Assembly (NCBI GenBank): GCA_002386045.1
Contig: DGEQ01000135.1
Span: 1 to 21,534, forward strand
Reading direction: 5' to 3'
DNA from: Hungateiclostridiaceae bacterium UBA3922
GTDB lineage: Bacteria > Bacillota > Clostridia > Acetivibrionales > DTU013
DNA: 21,534 bases
This document shows, piece after piece, positions 13,510-21,399 of this stretch. Under the pieces are notes generated by a model. It did no database searches and had not been told where the DNA came from. It saw only the letters and a program-made list of their open reading frames with translations. Both the position numbers and the translations under genes were made by a program. Positions within the stretch are counted from its first letter, which is position 1. Every line of letters begins with the position of its first letter.

Positions 13510-15384
13510 CTATTTATCGATGAATGCCTTGTTGATGCTGTTGACGAACTCTTCATTCGTCTTCGTCTGCATCATCCTGTTGAGGATCATCTCCGTCACG
13601 TCCGCCGGGCCCAGGTTGCTCATGGCTTTCCTTATAGCCCAGATGCTTTCGAGTTCCTTCGGGTTGAGCAGCAGTTCCTCGCGCCTTGTTCCCGACCTGT
13701 TGATGTCGATGGCGGGAAATATCCTCTTTTCAGAGAGCTTCCTGTCGAGGTGTATCTCCATGTTGCCCGTGCCCTTGAATTCCTCGTATATGACGTCGTC
13801 CATGCGGCTTCCCGTCTCTATCAGCGCTGTGGCTATGATCGTAAGGCTGCCGCCGTTCTCTATGTTGCGTGCCGAACCGAAGAACCTCTTCGGGCTGTGG
13901 AGAGCGCCGGGGTCGAGACCGCCTGAAAGCGTCCTGCCCGTAGGAGGTATCGTAAGGTTGTATGCCCTTGCCAGCCTTGTTATACTGTCAAGCAGGATAA
14001 CGACGTCTTTCTTGTGTTCCACCAGCCTCTGGGCCCTTTCGAGGACCATCTCGGCGACCTTTATGTGATTCTCGGGCACCTTGTCGAACGTTGAGTATAT
14101 GATCTCGCCTTTTATGGAGCGCTGCATATCGGTGACCTCTTCGGGCCTCTCGTCGATGAGCAGCACTATCAGTTCGATCTCGGGATAATTCTTCGTTATG
14201 GCGTTGGCGATCTTCTTCAGCAGTATGGTTTTGCCCGCCTTGGGAGGAGATACGATCATTCCCCTCTGCCCTTTCCCTATCGGGGCTATCAGGTCGATAA
14301 GCCGCGTTGACAGTTCTTTCGGATCTGTTTCGAGGGTTATGCGGTGGTTGGGGAATATCGGTGTCAGTTGCTCGAAAGGGGTCCTTTTTGCCGCGACTTC
14401 AGGCGGGTCTCCGTTGACGGTCTGGACATAGAGCAGTGCCTGGAACTTCTCGCCTTCCTTCGGTATCCTTCCCTTTCCCTTTATCTTGTCGCCGGTCTTA
14501 AGGCCGAATCTCCTTATCTGCGAGGGAGAAACATACACGTCCCTCGTGCCGGAGAGGAAATTATCGCTCCTCAGGAAGCCGTAGCCGTCGGGCAGCACTT
14601 CCAGCACGCCTTCCACAGGGTCGTCGCTTTCGATTTTCTCAAGGCCGTTATGAGGCCTTTCATGCCCGTTCCAGTCCCTCCTGGGCTGCGCAGGGACCGT
14701 CGCATGGGCCGCCGGCTTTTCTTCCGTTTTGCCTTCTTCTGCCGCCTTGCTTTCACCGGTGTCCTCAGGTTCGGTCGTTTTCTTCACTTCAGCGGCAGGC
14801 TGCTCCGCAGCGTCAGCCTGTTCTTTCGGTTTCTCAGCATCGGCCTCTTCAGGCGCGGTTTTCCGGGATGCTGTATCTTCTCCCGCGGTTTCTTCCGCCG
14901 GTTTCTCCGCTTCCTTATCCGTTTTCCTCGGCCTGCCCCTTCTCGTTTTTTTGACGGTGGCCGTTTCTTCAGCGGGACTTTCCCCGTCTTTGACCTCCCC
15001 GGCTGCCGGTACGGCCTGGGCATCGCCGTCGCCGTCATCCCGGGCAGGTTCTTCCGCATTTGCTTCCTGTCCGGCGGTACCAGTTTCGTCACTCTTTACG
15101 CCTGTATCTTCGCCGGTTTCCCCTGTCGGGCTTTCCGTGTCGCCGGTATCGGCTTTTTTGGGCTTCCGTCCCCTTTTGGACCGGGTTGCCTGTCCGGATT
15201 CGCTGTCCTGATCCTGCCCGGCCCCGGCCGTCTGATCCTTTTTGGGCGCCTTGCGCCTGGCAGCCCTGAGGATCCTCTCGATCAGTTCTTCCTTGCCGTA
15301 TTCCGTGACTTTCCTCAAGCCCATCATCCTGGCTATGTACTGCAAATCCTCCAATGATTTTGCAGCAAGATTTACTTCTTCCAT
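13510..15384 (-). CDS. rho: Transcription termination factor Rho with a long charged insertion
   Basis: Rho is a ring-shaped RNA-dependent ATPase that ends transcription. Residues 1-45 are the helical Rho N-domain (KSLEDLQYIARMMGLRKV, YGKEELIERIL). Residues 45-250 are a low-complexity stretch rich in Lys, Glu, Ala, Thr and Asp, predicted disordered, with RGRKPKK near 71 and RGRPRKT near 149. Residues 256-325 are the cold-shock RNA-binding fold (GVLEVLPDGYGFLRS). The motor domain has the P-loop SPPKAGKT (379-386), LLIDERPEEVTDM, Walker B VVILLDSITR, and the secondary-site loop LTIPPTGRTLSGG. The total is 624 residues against about 420 for Escherichia coli. The ATG at 15382-15384 has AGGTAGGTG upstream. 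It is transcribed from a consensus promoter through a leader of about 205 nt. Confidence 0.97.
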   Translation of the reverse strand: MEEVNLAAKSLEDLQYIARMMGLRKVTEYGKEELIERILRAARRKAPKKDQTAGAGQDQDSESGQATRSKRGRKPKKADTGDTESPTGETGEDTGVKSDETGTAGQEANAEEPARDDGDGDAQAVPAAGEVKDGESPAEETATVKKTRRGRPRKTDKEAEKPAEETAGEDTASRKTAPEEADAEKPKEQADAAEQPAAEVKKTTEPEDTGESKAAEEGKTEEKPAAHATVPAQPRRDWNGHERPHNGLEKIESDDPVEGVLEVLPDGYGFLRSDNFLSGTRDVYVSPSQIRRFGLKTGDKIKGKGRIPKEGEKFQALLYVQTVNGDPPEVAAKRTPFEQLTPIFPNHRITLETDPKELSTRLIDLIAPIGKGQRGMIVSPPKAGKTILLKKIANAITKNYPEIELIVLLIDERPEEVTDMQRSIKGEIIYSTFDKVPENHIKVAEMVLERAQRLVEHKKDVVILLDSITRLARAYNLTIPPTGRTLSGGLDPGALHSPKRFFGSARNIENGGSLTIIATALIETGSRMDDVIYEEFKGTGNMEIHLDRKLSEKRIFPAIDINRSGTRREELLLNPKELESIWAIRKAMSNLGPADVTEMILNRMMQTKTNEEFVNSINKAFIDK

Positions 15385-15596
15385 GATACACCTACCTGTT
15401 TTCAAAATATTGATATGATATTAATCCAGAATCCGTCTGAATACCTGCATGTCGCCGTTACAGACCTGAACTGCGGGATCAGGACAAGTAAACAAAGCAA
15501 ACAGACATCCAACTGACATCAAATTCCACGCATATAAATAATCCTTGGTTAAATAAGGGAAATCTGACAGCAGAATGACTTTCGCGATTCCATCTA

Positions 15597-15626
15597 ATTA
15601 TAGCATCCTGAAAACACCATTGTCAA
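15597..15626 (-). promoter_or_regulatory. Promoter of rho and start of a long leader
   Basis: The minus strand has TTGACA (15621-15626), an 18-nt spacer and TATAAT (15597-15602), both boxes perfect. The leader to the rho ATG is about 205 nt. It holds a possible four-codon reading frame (ATG with AAGGA 11 nt upstream) whose TGA overlaps the ATG of a second, 32-codon frame lacking a ribosome site. Control in the leader, such as Rho acting on its own transcript, is plausible but not shown. Confidence 0.75.
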
Positions 15627-15682
15627 TCTCAACATCGATAAACAGCGCATCAGGGCAGTTTTGTCCGGATACCGCGGCCGGA

Positions 15683-16348
15683 TCATTTACCGAGCTTGTT
15701 GCCCGACTGGCCGGTAAGCAGTCCTCCCCTGTACCGGAACGCACCCCTGGACATGAGTATCTGGCTCACGGCAAGCGTTTTCTTCAGGTCGCTGGTTTTT
15801 GCCGCCGGTATCCTTGCACTGCCGCCGCAGCGGCCGCACCTGAGCAGTATGCAGTCGCTCAGGAGCACAAGATCGATGTCGGCGTCGCCGCATTCACATA
15901 TTATGCTGCCGCATAAAGCTATGTCGTGGATACGGTTCAGCGTGTCTATCATGACCCGGGTGTTCTTGAAGTAACTCTCATACCCGTAAGTGTCCAGCAG
16001 TTTGTCGAATTCTTTCTCCAGGTCGTCGATCTTGTCGCAGACCGCCTCATCCCTGCCTATGAAGCATGTCTGTATCCCTGTCTCAGGGCAGTTGAACACC
16101 ACGGGCTCGCCGAACAGTATCGACTTTTTCGTAAAGAGGTAGGTATGCTCATTATCGCACCCGATACATGGGATCCTGATCAGAAAGCTGTTACCACCCT
16201 CCCGCTTCATGGTGATGCAGGACTTACCGCAGCGGCATGCCAGGCTGTAGTCGCTGTACAGCAGTTTGAACACGGAAACGCTGAAAAATTCAAAACTCCC
16301 GCAGGACGAACACCTGTATGCAACGGTGATACTCGTATCTATCAGCAT
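15683..16348 (-). CDS. Cysteine-rich zinc-ribbon-like protein of unknown function
   Basis: A 221-residue cytosolic protein with metal-site-like cysteine pairs: C13xxC16 (YRCSSCG), C38xC40 (ACRCGKSC), C61xxC64 (PCIGCDNEHTY), C87 (NCPETG), and in the second half CECGD and RCGRCGGSARI. The N-terminal part recalls CpXC-type zinc-ribbon domains, where paired CxxC motifs are spread over a beta-rich domain. The middle (DKIDDLEKEFDKLLDTYGYESYF) is helical and charged. The ATG at 16346-16348 has GAGGTGG 5 nt upstream. It lies between rho and the divergent lipid kinase gene; its end is close to the rho promoter (56 nt). I would not assign a function. Unlike its neighbours, it is not a known core gene. 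Confidence 0.8.
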   Translation of the reverse strand: MLIDTSITVAYRCSSCGSFEFFSVSVFKLLYSDYSLACRCGKSCITMKREGGNSFLIRIPCIGCDNEHTYLFTKKSILFGEPVVFNCPETGIQTCFIGRDEAVCDKIDDLEKEFDKLLDTYGYESYFKNTRVMIDTLNRIHDIALCGSIICECGDADIDLVLLSDCILLRCGRCGGSARIPAAKTSDLKKTLAVSQILMSRGAFRYRGGLLTGQSGNKLGK

Positions 16349-16410
16349 TTTACCCACCTCTCATAATAATATTCGCCGCATGCTGAAAAAAATCCTGCTT
16401 TGCCCGCAAT

Positions 16411-16424
16411 TGCAAATATTTGCA
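16411..16424. promoter_or_regulatory. 14-bp perfect palindrome between divergent genes
   Basis: TGCAAATATTTGCA lies 63 bp before the cysteine-rich gene and about 40 bp before the -35 box of the lipid kinase gene. It has the size and symmetry of an operator for a dimeric regulator, but an AT-rich palindrome of this length could also be chance. Confidence 0.35.
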
Positions 16425-16461
16425 TCCAATATTAGTATATAGGCCTGGCCGCATATTATTC

Positions 16462-16491
16462 TTATACTTGCCCTGCACCATATGCTATAAT
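16462..16491 (+). promoter_or_regulatory. Promoter of the lipid kinase gene
   Basis: TTATAC (16462-16467), an 18-nt spacer ending in TGC, and TATAAT (16486-16491), giving an extended -10 element. A second TATAAT lies 8 nt further on. Confidence 0.6.
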
Positions 16492-16579
16492 TTAATCTAT
16501 AATACTAAAAATTGCCGGACCGTACCGCGCATGACAGTACGGCGGGCGATATATCTACACGGGCAAAGGAAGCATCATA

Positions 16580-17467
16580 ATGAAACATATTTTTATAGTG
16601 AACCCGGTCGCGGGCAAGGGAAGGCCTTTGAAGGTGATCCCCGATATCCGGAGGTACTGCGGGGAATACAACTGCCAATATGAAATCATCGTTACGGAAT
16701 TCCCCGGCCATGCAACCGAAATAGCAGCGGCAAAAAGTGCCGAAGACAGATGCAGGTTTTATTCCGTCGGCGGCGACGGGACTCTCAACGAAGTCCTCAA
16801 CGGGATGGCCCGCAGCGGAAGCAGCCTGGCAGTCATCCCCTGCGGTTCGGGCAATGACTTCATAAAGAGCCTGGTCGGCAGGGAAGTCCCCGACGATATC
16901 ATCCCGGCGACGATCCGGGGGACCGAGCGCCTTATCGATTATGGCAGTGTCAACGACAAGTATTTCATAAACATCGCGTCCGTCGGTTTTGACGCAAAAG
17001 TGGCCTGGCAGACTGAACTTTTCAAGAAGATGCCGCTGGTTTCGGGCAAGACGGCTTACATACTCGGCATCCTAAATACTATAATCATCAGGAGCAATGA
17101 GTACCTGGAACTGAAGCTGGACGACAGGGAGATATCCGGGGAGACCCTCCTTGTGGCGGCAGGCATCGGCAAGTATTACGGCGGTGGTATAAAGGCATTG
17201 CCTGACGCCGTGATCGACGACGGCCTGTTCGACATCTGTCACGTGGAAGCGGTACCAAGATCCAAAATACTGCGCCTGTTCCCGCAGTATATAAAAGGGC
17301 TGCATGGCAGTATCAAGGAAGTCCATTTCTACAGGAGCAAAAAAGTCGAGATAACAGCAAAAAAGCCGATCCCGCTGAACCGGGACGGGGAGATAGTACT
17401 GACAGGCAAGGCGGTTTTCGAGATATTCCCGAAAAGCCTGCCCTTCGTGGTGCCGGATCTCAGCTGA
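16580..17467 (+). CDS. Diacylglycerol kinase family lipid kinase (DagK/YegS type)
   Basis: This 295-residue enzyme is expected to phosphorylate diacylglycerol or a similar lipid with ATP at the inner face of the membrane, recycling it into phospholipid synthesis. The N-terminal catalytic domain starts KHIFIVNPVAGKG and has the nucleotide loop GGDGTLNEV (64-72) and the IPCGSGNDF block (86-94) typical of this superfamily. The second, beta-sandwich domain begins around residue 120 (DYGSVNDKYFINIASVGFDA) and contains GGGIKALPDAVIDDGLFD, matching the usual order. There is no membrane segment. The ATG at 16580 has AAAGGAAG about 8 nt upstream. It is a single-gene unit, convergent with the ABC exporter operon. 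It could also act on other lipids such as those of BmrU or sphingosine-kinase relatives. Confidence 0.93.
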   Translation: MKHIFIVNPVAGKGRPLKVIPDIRRYCGEYNCQYEIIVTEFPGHATEIAAAKSAEDRCRFYSVGGDGTLNEVLNGMARSGSSLAVIPCGSGNDFIKSLVGREVPDDIIPATIRGTERLIDYGSVNDKYFINIASVGFDAKVAWQTELFKKMPLVSGKTAYILGILNTIIIRSNEYLELKLDDREISGETLLVAAGIGKYYGGGIKALPDAVIDDGLFDICHVEAVPRSKILRLFPQYIKGLHGSIKEVHFYRSKKVEITAKKPIPLNRDGEIVLTGKAVFEIFPKSLPFVVPDLS

Positions 17468-17530
17468 TATGGCCTGCACTCCGGCAATCGACGGGATGTT
17501 ATGCGGCGCCCGGGCTGACGCATCGCCGGT

Positions 17531-17657
17531 CCCGGGTCGGAAACGGCCCCGGGTTTCGGCCGGCAATACGCCGGCCCCAGGCAGGACATGATCCCGACAT
17601 ACGGCAGATGCCGTCCGAACGGGACTATATCCGGCCCGGGCCGGACAATAGGGGGGG
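17531..17657. other. Cluster of GC-rich hairpins between convergent genes
   Basis: The 197-bp gap after the lipid kinase gene holds four clean inverted repeats: CCCGGG with CCCGGG (17531-17536 and 17548-17553), GGCCGGC with GCCGGCC (17558-17576), ACGGCA with TGCCGT (17601-17614) and the perfect palindrome TCCGGCCCGGGCCGGA (17630-17645), then a run of seven G (17651-17657). No T run follows any stem on either strand, so these are not ordinary intrinsic terminators. Confidence 0.6.
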
Positions 17658-17664
17658 ATGCCCG

Positions 17665-19449
17665 CTATACGGCCTCCAGCAGTTGGTACTGCGCCGTATA
17701 GAGCTTGTAATATGCGCCTTTCCTTTCCATCAGTTCCTCGTGGGAACCCTGTTCTATTATCCTTCCATTGTCTATATACATTATCCTGTCCGCATTCTTT
17801 ATGGTGGAAAGCCTGTGGGCTATTATGAACGACGTCCGCCCTTTGAGCAGCCTCTGGAGCCCGGCCTGCAGGGCCAGTTCCGTTTTGGTGTCTATGCTCG
17901 AGGTGGCCTCGTCGAGTATCAGTATCCTCGGGTCGGCGAGCAGCGCCCTGGCAAACGAGATCAGCTGCCTCTGCCCCACGGACAGCCTGGATCCCCTTTC
18001 ATTGACCTCCGTCTTATAGCCGTCCGGCAGCGTCATTATGAAATCGTGGGCACAAACTGCTTTTGCCGCGGCAATGGCCTCTTCGTCCGTCGCGTCGAGC
18101 CTGCTGTATTTTATGTTGTCCATTACGGTGCCCGAGAATATGAAGGTATCCTGCAGCATCACGCCCATCTGCTTTCTCAGCGACTCCAGCGTGACGCTCC
18201 TTACGTCCTTGCCGTCGATCAGGACGCTTCCTTCCTGTACATCGTAGAACCGGCTCACCAGGCTGACGATGGTCGATTTGCCCGCCCCGGTGGGTCCCAC
18301 CAGCGCTATGGTCTCTCCGGGCTCGACTTTGAAGCTCACATGGTCGAGGACGACCTCATCCTTTTCATAGCAGAACACCACGTCCTTAAATTCCACCGCT
18401 CCCTTTACCTGGGGCATTTCGACCGCTCCCGGCAGGTTCGCCACCGTCGGCTTCTCGTCGATGGTCTCGAAGATCCGTTCAAGGTACGCCACCGCATTGA
18501 TGATGGAATTGTAGAAGTTGCCCAGGTTGCTGATCGGTTCCCAGAAACGCCACACGTAGCTCGTGAATGCGATTATTATGCCCGTGGTGATGCCCGCGGT
18601 CCCGAGCCAGCGTGTGCCGGCAAAGAATATGGCACATGCGCTCGCGACGGATATCACGTCTACCATCGGCCACATCAGGAACTGCACCTTGATGGCGTCT
18701 ATCCATGCCTTCCTGTACTCGTCGTTTTGCCCCAGGAATATATCCATGTTTTCCTTCTCCCTGGCAAAAGACTGCGTCACCTTGATGCCGCAGATGCTCT
18801 CATGTATGTACGCGTTCATGTTCGACAGTTTCCTGCTGACCTTCTGCCATGCCTTGCGCTGGGCATTCTTTATCAGCAGCGTGATCGTGATGAGGACCGG
18901 AAGCCCGGCAAAGCATACGAGCGCCAGCCTTACGTTCAGTATCAGCAGCCAGCATATTATCGCGGCCAGCGTGAAAATGTCCGTTATCAGGTTGATGATG
19001 CCGTTTGAAAGCAGGTCGCTGAGGGAGTTGACGTAGTTCACGACCCTGACCAGTATCTTGCCGTGCGGCCTGCTGTCGTAGTAGGCGAAAGGCAGCCTCT
19101 GGATATGCGTGAAAATGTCCTCCCTTATACTGTAAATGACGCTCTGCCCTATCTGCGACATCGTCCTTATCCTGTATTTCATGCAAACGGTGCCGAAAAC
19201 CAGCGTTACGACGAATATCGCGGCAAGGAGGACCAGCCCGCCCGTGTCGCCCGACGGTATCTTTTCGTCGATGGCGACCTTGACCAGGTACGGTCCGAGC
19301 AGCGCAAGCAGGCTGGAGGCTATCATCAGCAGTACTGTGAAAGCCACCTTGCCTTTATAGGGCTTCAGGTATCCAAGCAGCCTCCTGACCTGTTTAAAGT
19401 CGAATTTCACATCGAGTTCTTCATCTATATCGAATTTGTTCCTTGCCAT
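17665..19449 (-). CDS. Heterodimeric ABC exporter subunit with the catalytic glutamate (BmrD/TM288-like)
   Basis: A 594-residue half-transporter: six membrane helices (about residues 35-320) and an ATPase domain (about 350-585). Motifs are Walker A GPTGAGKS, Q-loop VMLQDTF, Walker B ILILDEATSS with the catalytic Glu, and H-loop AHRLST. The signature is RLSVGQRQ, with Val in place of the usual second Gly of LSGGQ. With its partner gene it should form an exporter for drugs, lipids or other hydrophobic compounds, as in Bacillus BmrCD and Thermotoga TM287/288. Its ATG directly follows the TAG of the partner gene with no spacer, so translation is coupled; GGTGG lies about 11 nt upstream within the partner's end. 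It is convergent with the lipid kinase gene. The transported compound is unknown. Confidence 0.95.
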   Translation of the reverse strand: MARNKFDIDEELDVKFDFKQVRRLLGYLKPYKGKVAFTVLLMIASSLLALLGPYLVKVAIDEKIPSGDTGGLVLLAAIFVVTLVFGTVCMKYRIRTMSQIGQSVIYSIREDIFTHIQRLPFAYYDSRPHGKILVRVVNYVNSLSDLLSNGIINLITDIFTLAAIICWLLILNVRLALVCFAGLPVLITITLLIKNAQRKAWQKVSRKLSNMNAYIHESICGIKVTQSFAREKENMDIFLGQNDEYRKAWIDAIKVQFLMWPMVDVISVASACAIFFAGTRWLGTAGITTGIIIAFTSYVWRFWEPISNLGNFYNSIINAVAYLERIFETIDEKPTVANLPGAVEMPQVKGAVEFKDVVFCYEKDEVVLDHVSFKVEPGETIALVGPTGAGKSTIVSLVSRFYDVQEGSVLIDGKDVRSVTLESLRKQMGVMLQDTFIFSGTVMDNIKYSRLDATDEEAIAAAKAVCAHDFIMTLPDGYKTEVNERGSRLSVGQRQLISFARALLADPRILILDEATSSIDTKTELALQAGLQRLLKGRTSFIIAHRLSTIKNADRIMYIDNGRIIEQGSHEELMERKGAYYKLYTAQYQLLEAV

Positions 19450-21186
19450 CTACTCATTCACCACCTTGTCGAAATCGCCGTACTGGTTCACAAAGATATC
19501 GTAATAGCGGCCTTTCATCGCCAGCAGTTCGTCGTGGGTGCCCCTTTCGACTATCCTGCCCCCTTCGAGCACCAGGATGAGGTCGGCATGCTTCACCGAC
19601 GAGATCCTGTGGGCGATGATGAACGTGGTCCTGTTTTTGCAGTAATCCCTCAGGTTCTGCTGAATCTGGTGTTCCGTTTCGATATCGACGCTTGACGTCG
19701 TGTCATCGAGGATCACTATCGGCGCTTCTTTCACGATCGCCCGGGCCAGCGCTATCCTCTGCTTCTGGCCTCCGGAAAGGCCCACGCCCCTTTCCCCGAT
19801 GATCGTGTCAAAGCCTTCCGGGAATTCCATTATAAAATCATGGGCGCAGGCCAGCTGCGCAGCCCACTTGACTTTTTCCACAGATACGTCGGGCGCCCCG
19901 TACGCGATATTCCCCTCGATGGTTTCGGAAAAAAGGAATACATCCTGCATCGCAACGGCGATGTTGTCCCTGAGGGTCCTGACGTCGTAATCCCTCACAT
20001 CGATGCCGTCGACCAGCACCGAGCCGCCCGTACAGTCATAGAACCTCGAGATAAGGCTTACCAGCGTCGATTTCCCGGATCCTGTCGGTCCCACTATCGC
20101 CACGGTCTGGCCAGGATTGGCGGAAAAACTTATGTCCTCCAGGACAGGCTCTTTCCCGTATTTGAAGCTTACATTCCTGAATTCCACCCGTCCTTCAGGT
20201 TTTTTGACGATGGCGCCTTCCCTGCTTTTGATCCTGGGCTCCCTGTTGAGGAGCATCATGACTTTCTCTGCAGAAGTGGCGAATCTCTGCGTATCGTTGA
20301 TCAGCCAGCCTATCATCCTCATGGGGTTGTTGAGCGCCCAGAGGAAACTGTTGAAAGTGACGAGGTCTCCCAGGGTGATGTTCCTGTTGATCACCATGAT
20401 GCCGCCTACCAGGATGATCTGCACCGACAGAAGGCCTGCCATGGCATCCATGACGGGAAGGTATTTTTCCCATATCCTTGAAGCTCTTATGTTGGAGTCC
20501 CTGAAACCGGAATTCTCCCTTGAAAACTTGTATATCTCGTACTCTTCCTGCGCAAATGCCTTTACGACCCTGTTGCCGCTGATGTTTTCCTGGACCACCG
20601 AGTTGAGCCTTGCGAATTGCTCCCTGATGGCCGAAAAGGCCGGCCTGACCGTGCCGGAGAGCCTGACCGCAAGGATGCCGGTTATGGGCGTGATGGCGAG
20701 CAGGACCAGCGTGAAGGTCGCGCTCTTTATAAACATTACCGTCAGCGCCAGGATCAGCGTAACGGTGTGCATGAAAATCGAATAGAGGACATAGGCGGTG
20801 AAATGCCTGACCGCGTCCAGGTCGCCCGTTATCCTGGCCATTATGTCGCCTGTCCTGGTGCGGTCGAAAAAGTCGAAGTCCAGTTCCTGCACTTTCCTGA
20901 AAACATCTCTCCTGGCGTTGTAAACCACGTTCTGCGAAACGTTCTCGAACATGTAGAGATATGTATACCTGAGTGCTGCCCTGACCACCGTGTTTCCGAT
21001 CATCAGCAGGACGAAAGGAAGCAATTTTTCAAGCATGCCGCCTTCGATCACTTCGTCAACGATTTTTCCCTGTACGATCGGGTTGATCAGGTTCAGCAGG
21101 TTCACAACAAATACGAGTCCGAGCGCCGTGAAGAAAATTGCCCTGTATTTCCTCATCAGGCCCCAGACCCATTTGAATTCTCTCAT
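19450..21186 (-). CDS. Heterodimeric ABC exporter subunit with degenerate Walker B (BmrC/TM287-like)
   Basis: A 578-residue half-transporter with six membrane helices and a C-terminal ATPase. Motifs are Walker A GPTGSGKS, Q-loop VAMQDVF, signature LSGGQKQ, Walker B IVILDDTTSS and H-loop AHRISS. The Asp after LD replaces the catalytic Glu, as in BmrC and TM287, marking the degenerate-site subunit of a heterodimer. The canonical Glu is in the next gene. ATG 21186 is used here; TTG 21195, three codons upstream, is equally possible given the AAAGGGAAAGGG purine stretch. It is the first gene of the pair and divergent from an AraC-family regulator across 213 bp, so that regulator may control it. 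Confidence 0.95.
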   Translation of the reverse strand: MREFKWVWGLMRKYRAIFFTALGLVFVVNLLNLINPIVQGKIVDEVIEGGMLEKLLPFVLLMIGNTVVRAALRYTYLYMFENVSQNVVYNARRDVFRKVQELDFDFFDRTRTGDIMARITGDLDAVRHFTAYVLYSIFMHTVTLILALTVMFIKSATFTLVLLAITPITGILAVRLSGTVRPAFSAIREQFARLNSVVQENISGNRVVKAFAQEEYEIYKFSRENSGFRDSNIRASRIWEKYLPVMDAMAGLLSVQIILVGGIMVINRNITLGDLVTFNSFLWALNNPMRMIGWLINDTQRFATSAEKVMMLLNREPRIKSREGAIVKKPEGRVEFRNVSFKYGKEPVLEDISFSANPGQTVAIVGPTGSGKSTLVSLISRFYDCTGGSVLVDGIDVRDYDVRTLRDNIAVAMQDVFLFSETIEGNIAYGAPDVSVEKVKWAAQLACAHDFIMEFPEGFDTIIGERGVGLSGGQKQRIALARAIVKEAPIVILDDTTSSVDIETEHQIQQNLRDYCKNRTTFIIAHRISSVKHADLILVLEGGRIVERGTHDELLAMKGRYYDIFVNQYGDFDKVVNE

Positions 21187-21226
21187 GCGTATCAACTGCC
21201 CTTTCCCTTTTGCTGTAAATGTTCCT

Positions 21227-21254
21227 TCATTGATTACTTCTCATTGACTACTTT
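21227..21254. repeat. Tandem 14-bp direct repeat in the exporter leader
   Basis: TCATTGATTACTTC (21227-21240) is followed at once by TCATTGACTACTTT (21241-21254), matching at 12 of 14 positions. It lies 41-68 bp before the exporter start and could be a binding site for a regulator that reads direct repeats, or a simple duplication. Confidence 0.5.
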
Positions 21255-21303
21255 TCTGCGGTTTATATTTCCGACAATATTATCAGCGATTTGCTTCGAC
21301 AAT

Positions 21304-21336
21304 GAAATGTACATTTCTGCCTTTGTGATGTATAAT
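21304..21336 (+). promoter_or_regulatory. Promoter of the AraC-family gene overlapped by a 14-bp dyad
   Basis: TGTACA (21308-21313), an exact 17-nt spacer and TATAAT (21331-21336). The -35 box lies at the centre of the perfect palindrome GAAATGTACATTTC (21304-21317), the position of an operator that would block this promoter. Confidence 0.6.
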
Positions 21337-21399
21337 CTTATAATGACGCATTATGACAGCCGAATATCATTACAGGTTTGCAAAAAGGTTGGATGATTT

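Noticed and set aside
14634..15252. The Rho insertion as a frameshift or assembly artefact
   Set aside because: The frame is continuous, the Rho domains on both sides are intact, and charged insertions here are known in the family.
14344..15357. Long plus-strand open frame opposite rho, rich in Phe, Arg and Leu
   Set aside because: It mirrors the repetitive Lys/Glu/Ala codons of the Rho insertion; no ribosome site and no protein-like pattern.
17608..19008. 466-codon plus-strand open frame opposite the ABC exporter gene
   Set aside because: The minus-strand reading has complete ABC motifs, so this is an antisense shadow.
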